64,000 nucleotides of DNA from Pseudocercospora fijiensis CIRAD86 (Eukaryota > Ascomycota > Dothideomycetes > Mycosphaerellales > Mycosphaerellaceae). Positions within the stretch are counted from its first letter, which is position 1. Each line of letters opens with the position of its first letter. The DNA lies in contig NW_006921532.1 in assembly GCF_000340215.1 (NCBI RefSeq), positions 4,477,126 to 4,541,125 on the forward strand. The letters are read 5' to 3'. The notes under the pieces are model-generated. The model was given only the letters and a program-made list of their open reading frames with translations, did no database searches and was not told where the DNA came from. This document shows positions 52,201 through 61,769 of the stretch, in pieces. The position numbers and the translations under genes were made by a program.

Positions 52201-53559
52201 GTTTGTTTGGTATCTTACCAATGGGGCAAGGGAATATGTTGCACAGATAGAGGAGAAGGAGAGAGCTTGATGGAAACGTGAGACCTCGCTTTGAGATCTG
52301 GATCCTCTTACGTGTAGTAATTCGTAGCTGGCGTGCCTCACATCGAGTCTAGCGAAGATGGAGCAGAATGGGACCTCGGTGCTGCGCGGGGTTTGAGTAC
52401 AGTAAGAAGGTCCAAAGAGCTCGAGACAGCCACTGTTGAGGGGTAGTGCTGAGTGGAGACTATGGGCGCGCAGAAGTGAGTCCTTGGCCGCATGCCGATT
52501 TGCCCATTGCCACTGCGAGCAGATGGCCTTCGGGCGAGCCTGCCGTGGTATTGTACTGGAACGCGGCGGGCGGCGGCAACGATGGAGAAGCGAAGTACGA
52601 CGACGTCTGCACATGATGTCATGAAGAGCAGATGGCTTCATGGCCCGGACCCTGCCAAGCAATTTCTGTCTACTGTCGCCGGCTCGGATCGGAGTCAGAA
52701 TATCTCGTGTGTGGGAGCTCCTCAATCCCAAGCATCTCTCGGACTCTCCGCAAATCGGCTGCAGAGGGTAAGGTGGGATTTTCAAGAGAATGGAGAGGGG
52801 CTGTCCAACAAACCACGAAGAGCCAGGCCACCACATACCCATCGCAACACGGGCTTCTTGGCATGACGAGACTGCTAAGACCTGACCTTGAGCGCTAGAC
52901 AGTCCTCGCTCTGCGCAGTGTTGAAGTGGTCAATGGAATCGCCCATCATGGAGTGCTCAGACTTTGCATATCTTTGCACCTGGTAGAGTCCGTTCCAAAC
53001 GTCTTGACTTTTGAGCAACCGTTCTCCTCATGTTCCGGGGGTCCAGCAAGTCTTAGGGGGCAGAGCGAGCGCTCCTCGAAAGAGAAGACAGATGATGAAA
53101 AATGCAAGGACTATCATTGCAGCAATCGCATAATTTGACAGATGAATGATCTAGGGAGTGGCTCTTTGGCGTTCAGAGCCATGCGGACACATATCTTAGG
53201 CTCCCTGCTTTCGCTATTGTTGACGAGTGACGAGATCAGGCCGCCCGTCTACAACAAAGCCCAGGTCCTGATATCGAAATCGTTGTTCAAGTTGCGAAGC
53301 AAATTCGTAACTCTTCGACACTTCAGCTCGCAAGGCTAACCACATTTGCCCAAGTTCAGGTGCATCAGCTGCGGCAATGCACGATTCGGGCAGCCCGTCA
53401 AATCGTCGACATGGCCTCTAAGCGTGCGAGTCTGCTCATCTCAGCCCCGGCCTCGTAGCTGGCTCGAGCCTTCTATAAGTCCGATCCAGCAAAGTCGCTC
53501 TGGGCAGCCACTGCAGTTTTCACAAGCACTCATCAATTTGCAGAATTCGGTCAAGGGCA
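52201..53559. promoter_or_regulatory. Divergent promoter region, ADH pseudogene / Zn2Cys6 regulator
   Basis: 1.36 kb between opposing starts. A minus-strand open frame continues upstream of the ADH start to 52842 but has no homology I recognise. No repeat is seen. Confidence 0.4.
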
Positions 53560-55128
53560 ATGGTTAACCCAGGTCATCCAAGTCGTGGCTGTCAGGCATG
53601 TAGGTCTGCCAAGACTAAATGCAGCGAAGAACAGCCTTGTTGCCGCCGTTGCGTCAAACGTGGCAATCCTTGCGTCTATATGGAGTCCAAATTCCGTAGC
53701 ATGAACGCATGGACCGAAACGAATGTGCAGTCTCGCGTTGCTACCAAACTTTCCTTGCGATCAGCGAATGATGGGAGAGCATCACCAGGCACCATACCAG
53801 TCCTTCCGACTCCCAGGCCTTGGGTCCACGATGCTGTGGAGGTCTTCTTTAGGGAATTTGTGCGAGAGCCAGACCAACTAGACTCAACTTGGGGCAGCTT
53901 TGATAGCCTACCAGCGGCATATGGGCGCGAGGACTTGCCGTATCTCTCTAGCGCAGTTGAGGCCTGCGCCATCTCGTACCTGGCAGTCTCTACGGGAAAG
54001 GCCAATCTCGACGACCTAGCCTCCCAGGCCTATGGCAAGACGATCACTCTGTTCGCTCCGATCGTACAAGAACCGAAGAAGGCAGCTTCCGATGCAAGCT
54101 TAGCCTGTATGATGCTGCTCTCTCTGTATGAAACGATTTCGGGCACGAAGCCAGCAACCGAGCTATTCCATGCACACCAGGGAGGCCAAGCCGCGGCGGT
54201 GTATTTGCGTATGCGGCATCATGAGGCAGAGGTCTCAACATGGAGTGATAAGTCCATTTTGAGTCAGACAAACCGACAGCTTCTGTGGCGCGACATAGGG
54301 CACCGGACAGTACCCAAATTCGGATCAAGCATATGGCCTGAGAACACATACCGGAGTTGGTTGGACGAAGCGGTAGCTCGAATAACATCGCGAGTCACTA
54401 CTTCTTGCGGCCAAGTGAAGGAACTGCAAACAGCCTTTCTGCACGGGGACGCTGGAATTTTGGCCACGAAATTGGCCCGATGTACTGATGAGGCCCTGGC
54501 GGTATACTCTGCGATAGAAACATGCGTTGACGCGGCTCCGCAGACATGGAAGCCTCAAATAGGCCCGCAGCATGAAGAATCAGCATTCTGCCGGGCGACA
54601 CCGCGCAGCCTTTCCAATCTCGAAAGTCAACTTGCGGATTTCTCCCTTCACTCCCAAAACATGGAATTGTCAGACGAAGACGTTTGTACACGTGCATACA
54701 GGCCTCGTGTTGACGTATATCCCAGCAGAGCGATCATGACCCTGTGGAACATGATGCGCGGCGTCCAGCTACATCTCATCCGGGCCATGATGGACCTCAG
54801 GTCCATGACAACAGAGAACACGAGCTCGGCTCTTCCAAGCTTCGCTGATCTTCAACAAAAGCTCTCAGAAACGGTACACCATATCTGTGGCAGCATTCCA
54901 TACGCTCTTGGGGACGTTGCCAGGAATGAAGTGATCTCTGGACCATCAGCCGATCTTCCTGCCTTACTTTGGGTTCTGCACAAAGTGTGCTGCATTCCAG
55001 GTTTGAGTCCAGAGATTCGTTATTGGGCGGTGGAAACCTTTCGGCGGATAGGGATAGAACGACACATACGCCAAGGTCTGAATTTGGCAAAATTATATAG
55101 CCAAGAACGGCCTTGTCTCGCGACATAG
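53560..55128 (+). CDS. Zn(II)2Cys6 transcription factor
   Basis: A single exon encodes 522 residues. The binuclear zinc cluster lies at about 11-39: GCQACRSAKTKC, then EEQPCCRRCVKRGNPC, giving the required six Cys plus one extra. A basic linker follows. The rest (about 75-510) matches the fungal-specific regulatory domain in style: VEVFFREFV, the YLAVSTGKANLDDLASQAYGK helix pair, ASLACMMLLSLYETI, and FHAHQGGQAAAVYLRMR. Such proteins usually control pathway genes close by. The gene lies next to the dehydrogenase group and is transcribed away from it, which makes it a candidate regulator of that group (inference). It ends 48 bp from the end of KRI1. Confidence 0.92.
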   Translation: MVNPGHPSRGCQACRSAKTKCSEEQPCCRRCVKRGNPCVYMESKFRSMNAWTETNVQSRVATKLSLRSANDGRASPGTIPVLPTPRPWVHDAVEVFFREFVREPDQLDSTWGSFDSLPAAYGREDLPYLSSAVEACAISYLAVSTGKANLDDLASQAYGKTITLFAPIVQEPKKAASDASLACMMLLSLYETISGTKPATELFHAHQGGQAAAVYLRMRHHEAEVSTWSDKSILSQTNRQLLWRDIGHRTVPKFGSSIWPENTYRSWLDEAVARITSRVTTSCGQVKELQTAFLHGDAGILATKLARCTDEALAVYSAIETCVDAAPQTWKPQIGPQHEESAFCRATPRSLSNLESQLADFSLHSQNMELSDEDVCTRAYRPRVDVYPSRAIMTLWNMMRGVQLHLIRAMMDLRSMTTENTSSALPSFADLQQKLSETVHHICGSIPYALGDVARNEVISGPSADLPALLWVLHKVCCIPGLSPEIRYWAVETFRRIGIERHIRQGLNLAKLYSQERPCLAT

Positions 55129-55176
55129 TCTGCGAGAAGGATTCCAGCATGAAGTGGGAGAGCCGAATTCGTTCGA

Positions 55177-57090
55177 TTATTGAGCCTTCTTCTTGCTCCT
55201 CTTCCTCTTCCTCTTCCCATCAACAATGTTACCATCTTCCGCCTTCTTCTTATGCTTCTTTCGAGGTTCGTCCGCCTCTTCCACAGTACCAAGCACTTTC
55301 TCAAAGCCGCCGGTGGGCTCATCAGCATTTCCGAAAGTCTCCTTCCTCCATTGTCTAAGACGAGCTTTCTTACTAAACTTCTTCTTGTCTCGAATCTTTT
55401 TCTGCTCGTCTCTGAATGCGGCCATCTTCTTGAGGCCCGCAAAGCTGTTCAATGCAGTGTCGTCAGCGAAGAGAATATCGCGAGCAGAAAGCCCGAAAGA
55501 CGTTGGTGAAGTTTCACGATATCTGAAACCAATGACTGGAGCTTTGGAGCTGGAGGCAGAGGTCAGGCTCGGGTGCTGGAGAGGAAGCGAAGCATCGACC
55601 ATTTCTTCGATGGCCATACGTTCTTTGCGTGCGACTCGCTTTGCATCTGACTTTTCCTTGAGTCGGTCCTTCTTGGTCTTCTTCTTGCCAGGTGCCGACT
55701 GTCTCTCCTCGCCATCCGATGGAGGCAGTGGGGCACCTCCATCCTCATCCTCATCATCAGTCAGAGTGATATTGGGCTTTTTACCAGCATCGAAGTCTGG
55801 CACGAGATCGGTGATGTCAATATCATCCTCGAACTTGGGCTTTCGGGGCTTGCGTTTTTTGCGTTCATGACCATCATCGTCCGAGCCAGAGTCCTCGCCC
55901 TCCGCGTAGTAGTCCTCGCCGAATCGACGTTTCATCTCTGTCTCCCATTGATCATCGTCAAAGTCGCCTTCAATGATGTCTCGCCACTCGTCAAGCTTCA
56001 GTTCCTGTCCTCTTAAGCCGGCAGCCTCCTTAATACGCTTCACCTTCTCCCCAGCTTCTTCAACTTTGAGCTTTCGCAACCTGGCTTTTTCTTCTTCTCG
56101 TTCACGCTTCGCGGCTTCTCTCTGCTCGCGTTCCCGCTCACGTTGCCTAGCACGACCACTCTTCTCCTCTCGACGCACTCCGTACTTGCCACTGTCACGA
56201 GCAAAAGACTGCAGCTTCTCGTTTGACTTTGCAGGATCCTCAAAGCGCATGTTGTATGCCTCTTCGAACTCTTCCGCCCTTTTGTCGTCGTCGCTATCAT
56301 CAGACTCCAATGGCTGGAATCTGCTTCCCTCGCCAGGAAGCCACGCCCTCGCCGCCATGAAATTGGACAGATACGTCTCCGGGTCCTTATCGGCAGACGC
56401 AATGTCCTGATCGGTAAGCTGTTTCTTTGCCCGTCTCTGCGCAGATACTCCAGGCATATCCTCATGGGTCGATTTCTTCTTTTGAACCATGAAATCATCC
56501 TCGCCGTCGCTTTCCTCGCCATCATCTTTCGCGGCTGCATGTATTGACCCTACAAGCTCGCGCTTCAGCTGCTCCTGCTCCTCTGCATACGTCTGCATTG
56601 GTTCGTCTTCGTCATCATCCTGGCCGGCATGTCCAGCCAGGAGCTTCTCGCGCTGATAGTCTTGTAGCGTCATAGGCTTGTCTTCGTTCTTGACCGGTGC
56701 ACTCTCTGGATCGAACTCCTTGTAGAACTTGACAGTTTGGTCCAGCCGCTTGGGATCCTTGTTCCGGATCATCTGCAGAGTCGCCATAATCTCGTCGTCG
56801 ACGTCGGCTGTGGCCAGTTCGGCGTCGTCATCTTCGCTCTCGTCAGTGCTACTCTCCTCGCTCTCATCATCCTCTTCTGCATCGCGCTTCCTCTTCTTCG
56901 CGTCGCCATTCCCATATTTCTCTTCCAGCCGCTGCCTTTCCTCTCGCTTCTTGTTGTGCTCGAATCGCTTGGCATATTCCTCGTTGATTGTGAAGCCTTC
57001 GGTTTGAGGCAATTGTACGCCGGCGTCTGACTCGCTATCTGAAAAGTCAAGTTTGGCCTTCTTGACGGGCCGCAGTGCTGTTCCTGCCAT
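55177..57090 (-). CDS. KRI1: Nucleolar ribosome-biogenesis protein Kri1
   Basis: Kri1 works with Krr1 in the nucleolus for 40S subunit assembly. A single exon encodes 637 residues, highly charged, with acidic blocks (DEDEPMQ near 160, SDDSDDD near 270) alternating with Lys/Arg-rich coiled segments (about 310-380). Family marks are NEEYAKRFEHNKKREERQRLEEK near 37, TLQDYQREKLLAG, PETYLSNFMAARAWLP near 240, the FGEDYY block near 400, and the Kri1 C-terminal domain (GFRYRETSPTSFGLSARDIL, then KKFSKKARLRQWRKE). The tail is a Lys-rich nuclear/nucleolar signal. It is head to head with DBP8 over 185 bp, so the two share a promoter. Confidence 0.95.
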   Translation of the reverse strand: MAGTALRPVKKAKLDFSDSESDAGVQLPQTEGFTINEEYAKRFEHNKKREERQRLEEKYGNGDAKKRKRDAEEDDESEESSTDESEDDDAELATADVDDEIMATLQMIRNKDPKRLDQTVKFYKEFDPESAPVKNEDKPMTLQDYQREKLLAGHAGQDDDEDEPMQTYAEEQEQLKRELVGSIHAAAKDDGEESDGEDDFMVQKKKSTHEDMPGVSAQRRAKKQLTDQDIASADKDPETYLSNFMAARAWLPGEGSRFQPLESDDSDDDKRAEEFEEAYNMRFEDPAKSNEKLQSFARDSGKYGVRREEKSGRARQREREREQREAAKREREEEKARLRKLKVEEAGEKVKRIKEAAGLRGQELKLDEWRDIIEGDFDDDQWETEMKRRFGEDYYAEGEDSGSDDDGHERKKRKPRKPKFEDDIDITDLVPDFDAGKKPNITLTDDEDEDGGAPLPPSDGEERQSAPGKKKTKKDRLKEKSDAKRVARKERMAIEEMVDASLPLQHPSLTSASSSKAPVIGFRYRETSPTSFGLSARDILFADDTALNSFAGLKKMAAFRDEQKKIRDKKKFSKKARLRQWRKETFGNADEPTGGFEKVLGTVEEADEPRKKHKKKAEDGNIVDGKRKRKRSKKKAQ

Positions 57091-57275
57091 GATCGCTGAA
57101 GTGGAACTTGCAAAATGGCAAATTCATCACCGCGTCGGAACTTGGAAGCTTCGTTGGAAAAAAAGTTGCAAGGATCTTGCCGCGCTAACCAAACTTAAGG
57201 GTCCGGGGTCAATTCTCGGTTCATGCTTCGAATCTTTTGCAACGACCATCCTAAAATCACACACCTGTCATCAAG
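57091..57275. promoter_or_regulatory. Shared divergent promoter, KRI1 / DBP8
   Basis: Only 185 bp separate the start codons of two ribosome-biogenesis genes. It contains A7GTT at 57158-57167, about 68 bp from the KRI1 ATG and 109 bp from the DBP8 ATG; the same decamer occurs before UTP7. Confidence 0.45.
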
Positions 57276-58784
57276 ATGGCAGCCGAACTTGAGGAGCGAC
57301 CTTCGAAGCGACGTCGACTGTCAGAGGAATCGGTGTCAAGCGATGAGGTCCATGTTCCCACTGCAACATCTCCTCCAGCCATGTCCAGGATCAAGGCGAA
57401 GAAAAGCATCACTACAGTACCAGAAGTGGTTCAAAACGAGGAGTCCATTCCACAGGCAATCTTGGATTCCAGCGATGCGAACGAAAATGCCACTTTTAAG
57501 GATCTGGGCGTGGATACATGGCTCGTAAATTCTTTGCGACATCTTTCCATCACTCACCCGACCCGGATTCAGAAAGCCACCATACCACAAATTATAGCTG
57601 GGCGAGATTGTATAGGAGGGTCCCGCACAGGCTCGGGGAAAACAATCGCATTTGCTCTGCCGATATTGCATAAATGGGCCAAAGAACCAAGTGGCATATT
57701 CGGCCTCGTTCTAACCCCAACGAGAGAGCTCGCTCTGCAAATTTTCGAGCAATTTCAGGCGATTGGAGGCTCGCAAGGGCTCAGATGCGTCCTCGTGACG
57801 GGCGGAGCTGACATGCGTGCACAGGCGATCGAGTTGAGCAAGCGACCACATGTCGTGATAGCAACGCCTGGGCGCTTGGCGGATCACGTTGAGACTTCTG
57901 GGGAAGATACTATACATGGGCTGAAAAAGTGCCGGTTCGTCGTACTTGATGAGGCAGACCGACTGCTAGCAAGTGGCAAGGGAAGCATGCTGCCTGCTGT
58001 TGAGACTTGCCTGGATGCTCTACCGTCTGCGGCAAAACGACAGACATGTCTGTTCACCGCCACAGTCACACCAGAGGTCCGTGCACTCAAAGAACGGCCT
58101 CGAGAAAATGGAAAACCTCCAGTGTTCGTATGTGAGGTTGACATTGATAGCCTCGCCATACCACCGACCCTCACACAAAATTATCAGCTGGTCAATGTTC
58201 TTCACAAAGAGAAATACCTTCATGTCCTACTCGGTACGCCTGCCAACGTGGAGAAGACAACGATCGTGTTCTGCAACCGAACAGAAACCGCAAACCTTCT
58301 GGAATACTTGCTACGGTCTTTGGAGCACCGCGTCACTGCCTTGCACTCTGGACTTGATCATCAGGACAGAGTGAACAATCTTGCTCGCTTCCGAGCTCGC
58401 GCTGCTCGAATACTGGTCGCAACGGATGTGGCTTCACGTGGTCTCGATATTCCCGACGTGAGTTTGGTCATCAATTACGATTTGCCGCGCAATCCGGACG
58501 ACTACATCCATCGTGTAGGCCGTACTGCACGTGCAGGGAGGAAAGGCATGGCAATATCACTCGTTGGCCAACGAGATGTAGATGTGGTCCATGCCATTGA
58601 GGCGCGTGTTGGGAGAGAATTGGCTGAATACAAGGAGGAAGGTGTCGGCGTGGAAGGCAGGGTCGTGCGCGAGGCGCTCAATATTGTAGGCGACAAGAAG
58701 AGAGAAGCCATGCTGGCCATTGAGGAAGGCAGAGATGTGAAGGGCAAGCGGCGGACCGGGCTGTTAAAGAAGCGAAAGCCCTGA
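57276..58784 (+). CDS. DBP8: DEAD-box RNA helicase Dbp8
   Basis: A nucleolar ATP-dependent RNA helicase required for early pre-rRNA cleavage on the way to 18S rRNA. A single exon encodes 502 residues. The first ~70 are disordered with a basic nuclear signal (PSKRRRL). The helicase core then shows, in order: Q motif ([21 protein letters not shown]), motif [27 protein letters not shown] in VLDEADR, motif III TAT (in place of the commoner SAT), [24 protein letters not shown] and [11 protein letters not shown]. The GSRTGSGKT form of motif I is the variant seen in Dbp8. The end is basic. It is convergent with the next gene, with stops only 10 bp apart. Confidence 0.93.
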   Translation: MAAELEERPSKRRRLSEESVSSDEVHVPTATSPPAMSRIKAKKSITTVPEVVQNEESIPQAILDSSDANENATFKDLGVDTWLVNSLRHLSITHPTRIQKATIPQIIAGRDCIGGSRTGSGKTIAFALPILHKWAKEPSGIFGLVLTPTRELALQIFEQFQAIGGSQGLRCVLVTGGADMRAQAIELSKRPHVVIATPGRLADHVETSGEDTIHGLKKCRFVVLDEADRLLASGKGSMLPAVETCLDALPSAAKRQTCLFTATVTPEVRALKERPRENGKPPVFVCEVDIDSLAIPPTLTQNYQLVNVLHKEKYLHVLLGTPANVEKTTIVFCNRTETANLLEYLLRSLEHRVTALHSGLDHQDRVNNLARFRARAARILVATDVASRGLDIPDVSLVINYDLPRNPDDYIHRVGRTARAGRKGMAISLVGQRDVDVVHAIEARVGRELAEYKEEGVGVEGRVVREALNIVGDKKREAMLAIEEGRDVKGKRRTGLLKKRKP

Positions 58785-58794
58785 TACGGTTTAT

Positions 58795-59706
58795 TCAATG
58801 CACTTGACGTTTCATTTCGCGCCTTTTACCATCTTTTGTAGTGGGAGATCTTCCTCTCATCTGTACTGGAGCTTTCACTTTCTTCGATTCAGCCTGAGCC
58901 ATCAGAATATCCTCTTTCGACCCTTTGAGTGGTATCTGTCCCCACATGCCTTCCCACACCCCTGGGACAGCGCTCCGATCATTTCTCTGTGCTCTGTTTA
59001 CATAGAACCTACCCCAGTTCCTGTGGGCAAGCCATCCCAGCAAGGAGTTCTTCAGCTTGTCGGTCACTAGGGGATTCTGCTGTTCAAGATTTGCGATTCC
59101 GCCTCTCAGACTTGGCTGCAGTCGTCTCAGTCGACCGAAGGGCACTCGTCGGGTCTGAGGCCACGGAAGCCATCGCATGTATTGCAGCTCAAGAAGTGTG
59201 TCGGCGGGGGTCAGGCTGGCAAAGCGCTTGAGGTCGTCCTTCGACCTGCGAGCCCTGCTGGGTAGATATACGCGGATGGCATGTATCATGGGACCCGTTG
59301 TGAGAGCGGTGACGAAAAATGGGACTGCAGCTGCAGCTATGTATACTGGAACCCAGAGACTGCTGTGATCGGGCGAGAAGAAGTAGGCTGGAGCATAGAC
59401 TGTAGCTCCTGCTAAGAAGATGATGATGGTCGCGACGCGCGTAAGGCCGACTGAGAGTGTGGCCGATGTACCAGCGCGGTAGACATTAATGCGCTCAGGG
59501 TAAAGCACAGCTTTCTTGCGAGCGTGTGCGGCTTCAGTCGAGGCACCGCGGATTGGTGTTGCTGCTGCATTTCTCGAGATGAGATGGCATGGTGGTCGCA
59601 GGATTGATCGGAGGGTCTGTGGATGGGTATGGGTTGCTGGTCTCAGAGCAGATGCTCTTGGTGCGGAGGATGCTGCCCGCCATAAGGGGCCATGCACGCA
59701 GGGCAT
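58795..59706 (-). CDS. Predicted mitochondrial two-helix membrane protein (TMEM70/TMEM186/TMEM223-like)
   Basis: A single exon; 303 residues from the Met at 59706, which begins an Arg/Ala/Ser-rich presequence; an in-frame Met 34 codons upstream (59808) is less likely. The conserved block is PERINVYRAGTS (about 69-80), then two hydrophobic helices (about 88-110 and 119-142, VATIIIFLAGATVYAPAYFF and VYIAAAAVPFFVTALT), then LPSRARRSKDDLKRFA and a soluble region to the end. This arrangement resembles the TMEM70/186/223 group of inner-membrane assembly proteins, and I remember similar fungal proteins without a named function. Role in respiratory-complex or mitoribosome assembly is inference. It is convergent with DBP8. 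Confidence 0.7.
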   Translation of the reverse strand: MPCVHGPLWRAASSAPRASALRPATHTHPQTLRSILRPPCHLISRNAAATPIRGASTEAAHARKKAVLYPERINVYRAGTSATLSVGLTRVATIIIFLAGATVYAPAYFFSPDHSSLWVPVYIAAAAVPFFVTALTTGPMIHAIRVYLPSRARRSKDDLKRFASLTPADTLLELQYMRWLPWPQTRRVPFGRLRRLQPSLRGGIANLEQQNPLVTDKLKNSLLGWLAHRNWGRFYVNRAQRNDRSAVPGVWEGMWGQIPLKGSKEDILMAQAESKKVKAPVQMRGRSPTTKDGKRREMKRQVH

Positions 59707-60149
59707 CACATTACTGATGAAGAAGTTGTACACTTTACAGGCGCGGGCGGAAGAAGCTCGTGAGGCTCCGCTCCGCGGCATTGACATTGGCACATTGCCA
59801 GGTGACACTGGGCATGGACCAGGATGAACTCTGCAACACCTGGCACCTGCCTCGCATCGACATCATGCCATATATATCACCTCTGCCCACATCGCGATCC
59901 AGTATCTGCCATAATACATGCCATGCTTCTGCAGGCCCTCTGCAACGTTGAGACGAGCGAGCGATAGTTCTAGCCTGGACACGTAGCGACCCACTCTCGG
60001 GACACCTTCATACGCATATCGATGTCGCAGAAACAATTGCACCAACGACTTTGCTGCGCGCGCTGAGAAGCTTCAGCACGCAAGCCGCAGTCTCCGGGTG
60101 CCTCACACGAGGTCGAATCGGGCATCCGTTGCTGCAGAAGACCACCGCC
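59707..60149. promoter_or_regulatory. Divergent promoter region
   Basis: 443 bp between the TMEM-like gene and the glutaminyl cyclase gene. An in-frame upstream ATG of the cyclase (60051) lies inside it. No clear motif. Confidence 0.4.
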
Positions 60150-61358
60150 ATGCAGCTGTCCGCCCGACTTTTGCTGCTGCCAGCGCTGCTGCGGCAGTGT
60201 CTGGCATACACTACGCTGTCTGACGCGACTCTGAAATCGCTGCCGTCTCCTGGGAATGACTTTGACATTCACAATGGCGCACTGCTTGCGCCTATCTTGC
60301 GAACACGAGTCCCCGGCACTGAGGGATCACGCGCTGTCCTGCAACACTTTGTCGACTTCTTCAGCAACCACTTGCCCAAATGGAAGCTGTCTTTTCAAAA
60401 CAGCTCGTCTACAACCCCGACAAGTAACGGGCAACAAGTTCCCTTTGTGAACTTCATAGCAACAAGAGATCCGCCTGGCGCAACAGGAGATGGAGATGTT
60501 GGCCGTTTGGCGCTCGTTGCACATTACGACTCGAAGCTCACGCCAGAAGGCTTCATAGGCGCAACGGATAGTGCGGCCCCATGCGCAATGCTCATGCACG
60601 TAGCCAGAAGCATCGATGATGCGCTGACGAGGAAGTGGGAGTCTGAAAACGCAGCTGGGTCAGTAGCTGACGACCTTGAGGGCTATAAAGGAGTGCAGAT
60701 ATTGCTGCTCGACGGAGAAGAGGCGTTTCAAATGTGGACAAACACAGATAGTCTGTATGGAGCGAGGAGCCTGGCAGAAGAATGGGAAACCACACAGTAT
60801 GCTGGCTGGAGTTCATATACCTCTCCGCTCGCTTCCATCGACCTCTTCGTTCTGTTGGACTTGTTGGGATCTGCATCACCCGAGGTACCGAGTTACTTTA
60901 AAACAACACATTGGGCATACCAGAAAATGGCTGGCGCCGAGGATCGCCTGAGAAAGGTGGGTAGGTTCAAGAGCAGTCCAAACCACGTTTCCAAGCGCAA
61001 GGCAGGAGCTCCAAGAGTCACGGAACCCATGTTCCTCCATGAATGGCACAAGAGTGAGAATGATCGCTGGGTTGGAGGATACGTCGAGGACGACCATGTG
61101 CCTTTCATGCAAAAAGGTGTAGACATTTTGCATATCATCACGTCGCCTTTTCCCTCGGTCTGGCATACGATTAACGACGACGGAGATCATTTGGACATTG
61201 CGACAGTTGAGGATTGGGCGCTGCTGACGACAGTATTTGTCGCGGAGTGGATGGATCTGGAAGGATTCTTCGACGTCAAGGCGACCCCTGCAGTCCAAGC
61301 AAAGACCAGGTATATCGAGGTTGAAAGGAGGCAAGCACCTACGAGGGATGAGTTGTGA
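60150..61358 (+). CDS. Secreted glutaminyl-peptide cyclotransferase
   Basis: Converts N-terminal Gln of peptides to pyroglutamate, a zinc enzyme related to M28 aminopeptidases. A single exon; the chosen Met at 60150 opens a signal peptide (MQLSARLLLLPALLRQCLA), whereas the upstream in-frame Met at 60051 does not; 402 residues. The zinc ligands are in place: Asp in GATDSAAPCA (about 137), Glu in DGEEAF (about 189) and His in SVWHTINDDGDHLD (about 337). HYDSKL and the catalytic Glu of the DGEEAF pair are also conserved, as is GARSLAEEW. The protein probably works in the secretory pathway or outside the cell, protecting secreted proteins from aminopeptidases. Confidence 0.93.
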   Translation: MQLSARLLLLPALLRQCLAYTTLSDATLKSLPSPGNDFDIHNGALLAPILRTRVPGTEGSRAVLQHFVDFFSNHLPKWKLSFQNSSSTTPTSNGQQVPFVNFIATRDPPGATGDGDVGRLALVAHYDSKLTPEGFIGATDSAAPCAMLMHVARSIDDALTRKWESENAAGSVADDLEGYKGVQILLLDGEEAFQMWTNTDSLYGARSLAEEWETTQYAGWSSYTSPLASIDLFVLLDLLGSASPEVPSYFKTTHWAYQKMAGAEDRLRKVGRFKSSPNHVSKRKAGAPRVTEPMFLHEWHKSENDRWVGGYVEDDHVPFMQKGVDILHIITSPFPSVWHTINDDGDHLDIATVEDWALLTTVFVAEWMDLEGFFDVKATPAVQAKTRYIEVERRQAPTRDEL

Positions 61359-61769
61359 GTCAGCCTGACTGTTCAAATCGTCCCCTCAAGATCACTGATC
61401 CTTTCGTAGATTGCTAGAAAGCGGATTCGAATGAGTAGTATCACATCCATTGTGCTTCAGGCTTTCTTGATAGGATAGCATAAGATACTGCAAGCTCATT
61501 GTCCGAAGGCGAGCCCATTTCTCTGCTTGCTTAAGCTGCAGAGCATTTTGCTTCCGGCCATGACCATCCCAACGACCAGATGCCACAAAGCGACAGTCAA
61601 ATAAAGAGTATAGTACTCCTAGCAGTGTGGCCGCACGGGCCACTTCCGTATCCGGCGATTCTGTGACACTTTCTTTGTTGCAGTCAGAAGGCATACTTGC
61701 AAGCTCGAAGCTCAGGCGGGCGCTGTAAACTAACGAATTTGTGCCCAGTGTCGCTATTGTGAAGTCGTA
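61359..61769. other. Intergenic, 411 bp
   Basis: 3' flank of the cyclase gene and promoter of the coiled-coil gene. A minus-strand open frame of 100 codons here has no recognisable content. Confidence 0.45.

Noticed and set aside
51991..52842. Long minus-strand frame (283 codons) containing the start of the ADH gene
   Set aside because: The upstream ~200 codons are unlike any dehydrogenase N-terminus. The ADH start at 52200 matches the family, so the rest is chance extension.
47000..55200. Secondary-metabolite gene cluster
   Set aside because: No polyketide synthase, peptide synthetase, terpene cyclase or transporter is present; only dehydrogenases and one regulator.
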